Assembly: GCA_017610505.1 (NCBI GenBank)
Contig: JAFCBX010000029.1
Span: 1 to 8,154 of the forward strand
Direction: 5' to 3'
DNA from: Methanosarcinales archaeon
GTDB lineage: Archaea; Nanobdellota; Nanobdellia; Woesearchaeales; CG1-02-33-12
DNA: 8,154 nt
The position numbers and the translations under genes are program-made. Shown here piece by piece: positions 5,377 to 8,154 of this stretch (the stretch's first letter is position 1; each line of letters starts with the position of its first letter). Under the pieces are notes generated by a model that did not search any database, was not told where the DNA came from, and was given only the letters and a program-made list of their open reading frames with translations.

Positions 5377-7161
5377 TTATTTAATGTATTCATAAATCCT
5401 GAAATATGGATTATCTGGCTTGAGTCCTGTCTTGTATGTTACATCAACAGTGTTTTTCATGAGCCAATTGTATTTTTCCGGCATGTTGCAATGCCATGTT
5501 TCTCCTTTAATGCATGTTGTGTTGTCAACTATACCACTTTGATCAATCCTTCCAAAGCCAGGGGTATAGCCATCATACAAGTAATTGTTTAAAACAAAAT
5601 ATTTTAGGTTATTGCTTTCTATTTGTTGTTCTATCCACCTTACATTAATTCTTGACCAGGATGCACAAATCCTTTGTGTGTAAAAAATAAATGATTTATC
5701 ATGGACTCCAGCAACACAGGCATATTTTTCCTGTCCTATATTTTCATTAATATAATCTGCAATAACCTTAACCTCATCCGGCCTTTTGTAAATCCCAAAC
5801 CCGCCAATAACCAATGCAGATGCAACACAAACATTGAGCAGCAAGTATATTATGACTATACCTGAAAGAATACTTTTTTGTTTTGTTATTTTAATCCTCT
5901 TGAAATAAATATTAAAAATAAATACTGTGAGGAATATTACAGCCATTATTCCTATATAATACTTACTTAATAAATTAAATAAGAGGGATATCCAATAAGA
6001 TTGAGACATTGCTTTATACTCTGAAGCATAGGTTAAAGGAAATCTTGCTGTCATAAACACCATCCATGAGAGTGTTGATGCAATCAGCAATGGAAACATA
6101 ATGCTTTTTTTCTTTACAAATGAATCTAATGAATAAATAATTCCTATTGATGCAAGAACAGCAAATGCAGGAACAATCACAACCTGTCTCTGGACATAGG
6201 GCTTTCCATGGATATAAAATATAACAATTGATAAAAACCAGAATAGCCATAATGCATACTCTGATTTTTTTATATTTTTTAGTGAATAGAAAAAACCAAA
6301 TAATGTTGGGATAAAGATAAGGCCCATAAAAGGGGTCATAAGAAGATAGTTAAGCATAATCTTTACTGACTGTATTACTGGCATTTTTGGACCAAGAATA
6401 CTTCCGACTGCACCATGGCCTGGAAGTGCATAAAGGAACATGTTTATAAATGCATTAAGAAATTTTGGATTATTGAAAAATATCAAAGGCATCAGCATAT
6501 AAGCAAAGAATAATCCAAGAACAATCAATGCTGCGAAGAGGAAATGTTTTAGTTGCTCTTTTTTTATCTTTCTGAAATAAAGATAAGGCAATAATGCAAC
6601 CAATGGAACTAATCCCCTGAAGTCTGTTGTCCATGCATTTACCAGGCAGATAAAAGCTGCAAGATAAATAAATGAGTTCTTTTTTTCATCAATTGCTTTT
6701 ATTACAAGAAAGGCTACCAATAAGCAGTAAAAGGTTAGTGCACCATGCAGAAGCCCGTTTCTTGTAAAAACTATGTGGAAAGGTGAAAAAGCAAAAAGCA
6801 TTGATGCAATGAAAGCTATTTTTTTGTTAAATTGCTTTTCTGTTATTAAATAAATTAAAAGTACTGAAAGCACGCTAAATAACAAAGTTGGCATCAGAAT
6901 TGCATACTTATTATAGCCTAATATTAATATCGAAATAACAAGGGGAATTACTGCAAAAGGCCTTGTAAAATGCAAGCCCCCCCGTGACATTGGCTCATCC
7001 GGGAAAGAAGGATATATTATTTTTTCTGGCGATTTAATAGCAAATGTTGAGAGTTGTGCTAACGCGCTGTCATCCCCGCCGCTTAATTCATTTGCATTAT
7101 AGATTCTAATAAGAAAAGTGCATAACAACAATATTATTAAAAAAATATTTTCTTTTTTCAT
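5377..7161 (-). CDS. Polytopic membrane glycosyltransferase, GT-C/PMT type
   Basis: This integral membrane protein has about 12-14 hydrophobic segments across residues 5-440 and a hydrophilic C-terminal domain of about 130 residues. The GT-C signs are a first helix ending in FLIRIYN, followed by an outer loop with GGDDSALAQ; acidic residues there are the usual catalytic site in dolichyl-phosphate-sugar-dependent enzymes (ArnT/PMT_2, GT39/GT83). A second loop motif, DEPMSRGGLHFTRP, follows. It probably moves a sugar from a polyprenyl-phosphate carrier to a lipid, glycan or protein outside the membrane; donor and acceptor are unknown. The C-terminal domain has four cysteines (in YACVAG, RICASW and NTTCIKGETWHCN). 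I chose the ATG at 7161 (594 residues) because a TATA box lies about 27 bases upstream, as for the other leaderless genes. The in-frame ATG at 7170 would add three residues, but an AGG abuts it directly. The flippase-like gene lies upstream, 68 bases away. Confidence 0.85.
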   Translation of the reverse strand: MKKENIFLIILLLCTFLIRIYNANELSGGDDSALAQLSTFAIKSPEKIIYPSFPDEPMSRGGLHFTRPFAVIPLVISILILGYNKYAILMPTLLFSVLSVLLIYLITEKQFNKKIAFIASMLFAFSPFHIVFTRNGLLHGALTFYCLLVAFLVIKAIDEKKNSFIYLAAFICLVNAWTTDFRGLVPLVALLPYLYFRKIKKEQLKHFLFAALIVLGLFFAYMLMPLIFFNNPKFLNAFINMFLYALPGHGAVGSILGPKMPVIQSVKIMLNYLLMTPFMGLIFIPTLFGFFYSLKNIKKSEYALWLFWFLSIVIFYIHGKPYVQRQVVIVPAFAVLASIGIIYSLDSFVKKKSIMFPLLIASTLSWMVFMTARFPLTYASEYKAMSQSYWISLLFNLLSKYYIGIMAVIFLTVFIFNIYFKRIKITKQKSILSGIVIIYLLLNVCVASALVIGGFGIYKRPDEVKVIADYINENIGQEKYACVAGVHDKSFIFYTQRICASWSRINVRWIEQQIESNNLKYFVLNNYLYDGYTPGFGRIDQSGIVDNTTCIKGETWHCNMPEKYNWLMKNTVDVTYKTGLKPDNPYFRIYEYIK

Positions 7162-7183
7162 ACAAATCATCCTTTTTAGCTAA

Positions 7184-7194
7184 CTTAAATATTT
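7184..7194 (-). promoter_or_regulatory. TATA box for the membrane glycosyltransferase gene
   Basis: On the minus strand this reads AAATATTTAAG, preceded by the purine-rich CGAAAA as a possible BRE. Its centre is 27-28 bases before the ATG at 7161 but only 18-19 before the ATG at 7170, so it favours the inner start and a leaderless mRNA. Confidence 0.5.
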
Positions 7195-7229
7195 TTCGAA
7201 ACATGGGCAGATACTGTCAACCGGGCTTC

Positions 7230-8154
7230 CTAAGGTTTGATGGTTTCTAAGACTTTAATTTTAAGTGGCTTATATAACCAAACTATCAATCCGAAGAAAG
7301 TTGTTAATACATATGTAAAAAGAATAACTGCTGAAAATGCAACAGCAGACTCGCTACTTAAACCTAACCTAAGGAAAATCAGAATAAATACTGCATCTCT
7401 TGTTCCAATGCCTGAAAATGAGATGGGCAAGATTGTAACTAACGATGAAATTGATAAACAAGCAACAAGATAAATAAAAGGTATATTTATATTCATTGCT
7501 TTGGCAATGGAAAATAAAATAAAATAATAGGTAAACCAAGCAAGAACTGTCAATAAAAAAGTTTTGATTAATGTCAAGTATTTTATTCTGCCCAAATCAA
7601 AAACAAAATCATTAATGTTCTTCTTAAAACTTTTTCTAAATTGGTTAGGCAAAAGGAAATTAATAAAGAAATTATATAAAAACAGCCTAATTTTTTTGTT
7701 CATGATAAAAACAATAAATAAGGCAATTACAATAATTAAGGTTCCTGAAATAATCAAAACTTGTTTTCTGAAGATGGATAGAAAAATTATTAAACCCAGG
7801 ATTCCCATTATAACCAAAAAGATTATATCCTGTATCCTATCTATAAATATGCTAACAGAAGATTTCCCTAAAGAATAACCTTTCCTTTTTATATAGTATA
7901 TCCTTATTAGCTCACCAATTCTCCCAGGGGTTATGCTGCCAATAAAAAGTGAGGCAAAAAATATTAAAACAGCTTCTTTAAAAGGCATTCTAATTTTCTG
8001 TGATGCCAGCAATATCTTCCATTTATAAGCTCTTATTAAATAGATTATTATTATATTGATTGTTATATATAAAAAAACAATGGGCATGTTTGATTTAGAA
8101 AATATCATAAAAATCTTTATTAAATCGATTTTTCTTAGAATAACAATAAAGAGC
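7230..8154 (-). CDS. Flippase-like membrane protein, UPF0104/LPG-synthase TM family (5' end beyond window)
   Basis: The frame stays open from the TAG at 7230 to the right edge (308 codons visible). An ATG at 8108 exists, but the codons upstream encode LFIVILRKIDLIKIF, which matches the usual N-terminal loop and helix of this family, so the true start lies outside. The protein has about seven to eight membrane segments. Family motifs are LIRAYKWKILL (an arginine/tryptophan-containing first helix), SLFIGSITPGRIGELIRIYY (P-G-R-x-G-E-L-x-R), SIFIDRIQDIIFL and the C-terminal PISFSGIGTRDAVF. These match the lysylphosphatidylglycerol-synthase transmembrane region family, which in archaea includes AglD and AglR, proteins linked to N-glycosylation and lipid-linked sugar handling. 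No separate aminoacyl-transferase or glycosyltransferase domain is seen in the visible part. It lies upstream of the membrane glycosyltransferase on the same strand, which fits a joint role in translocating or using a lipid-linked sugar (inference). Confidence 0.85.
   Translation of the reverse strand, partial: LFIVILRKIDLIKIFMIFSKSNMPIVFLYITINIIIIYLIRAYKWKILLASQKIRMPFKEAVLIFFASLFIGSITPGRIGELIRIYYIKRKGYSLGKSSVSIFIDRIQDIIFLVIMGILGLIIFLSIFRKQVLIISGTLIIVIALFIVFIMNKKIRLFLYNFFINFLLPNQFRKSFKKNINDFVFDLGRIKYLTLIKTFLLTVLAWFTYYFILFSIAKAMNINIPFIYLVACLSISSLVTILPISFSGIGTRDAVFILIFLRLGLSSESAVAFSAVILFTYVLTTFFGLIVWLYKPLKIKVLETIKP

Noticed and set aside
7203..7250. Box C/D guide RNA in the GC-rich gap
   Set aside because: TTGATGG only loosely resembles box C, and no CTGA box D lies at a suitable distance on either strand.
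7237..7878. Plus-strand open frames at 7237-7473 and 7564-7878
   Set aside because: Both are antisense to the flippase-like gene, whose minus-strand protein has family motifs throughout.
8106..8108. ATG at 8108 as the true start of the flippase-like gene
   Set aside because: The frame is open to the window edge, and the upstream codons encode LRKIDLIKIF, which fits the family N-terminus; the gene is cut by the window instead.

Overview
The window is strongly AT-rich and reads as archaeal. Several genes have TATA-like boxes (ATATTTAA(A)G or TTTATATA) centred about 27 bases before the start codon. That distance predicts leaderless mRNAs, and it recurs for three genes. Other evidence is an RHH-nucleotidyltransferase fusion and an AglD/UPF0104-type flippase-like protein, both familiar in archaea. 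A small-genome (DPANN-like, for example Woesearchaeales) archaeon would fit the compact layout and base composition, but that lineage is an inference. No rRNA, tRNA, CRISPR array, insertion sequence or attachment site was seen, and there is no gene-free stretch longer than about 100 bases.

Layout. At the left edge (1-666, minus) lies a nucleotidyltransferase-like protein with an N-terminal ribbon-helix-helix domain, cut by the window edge. A 91-base divergent promoter region separates it from a rightward cluster (758-4400): a Nudix-like protein, UDP-glucose 6-dehydrogenase, a sugar-1-phosphate nucleotidyltransferase with a left-handed beta-helix tail, and a small DxDH membrane protein. This cluster meets a leftward set tail to tail, with a 15-base overlap at 4386-4400. 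The leftward set (4386-8154, minus) is, in transcription order, a flippase-like membrane protein cut by the right edge, a polytopic GT-C-type glycosyltransferase, and UDP-glucuronate decarboxylase (UDP-xylose synthase).

How the genes fit together. The nucleotidyltransferase can supply an NDP-sugar (plausibly UDP-glucose), the dehydrogenase oxidises UDP-glucose to UDP-glucuronate, and the decarboxylase makes UDP-xylose. The membrane glycosyltransferase and flippase-like protein would then use lipid-linked sugars for surface glycan or glycoprotein assembly. The Nudix-like protein may hydrolyse or sense a nucleotide sugar. The RHH-nucleotidyltransferase has lost most of the classical catalytic signature and is the best candidate for a sugar-nucleotide-linked regulator of the locus.

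The most unusual items are the degenerate RHH-nucleotidyltransferase with ATAAAG/CTTTAT repeats bracketing the divergent TATA box, the Nudix-like protein beside a UDP-sugar pathway, and the three-step UDP-xylose module.
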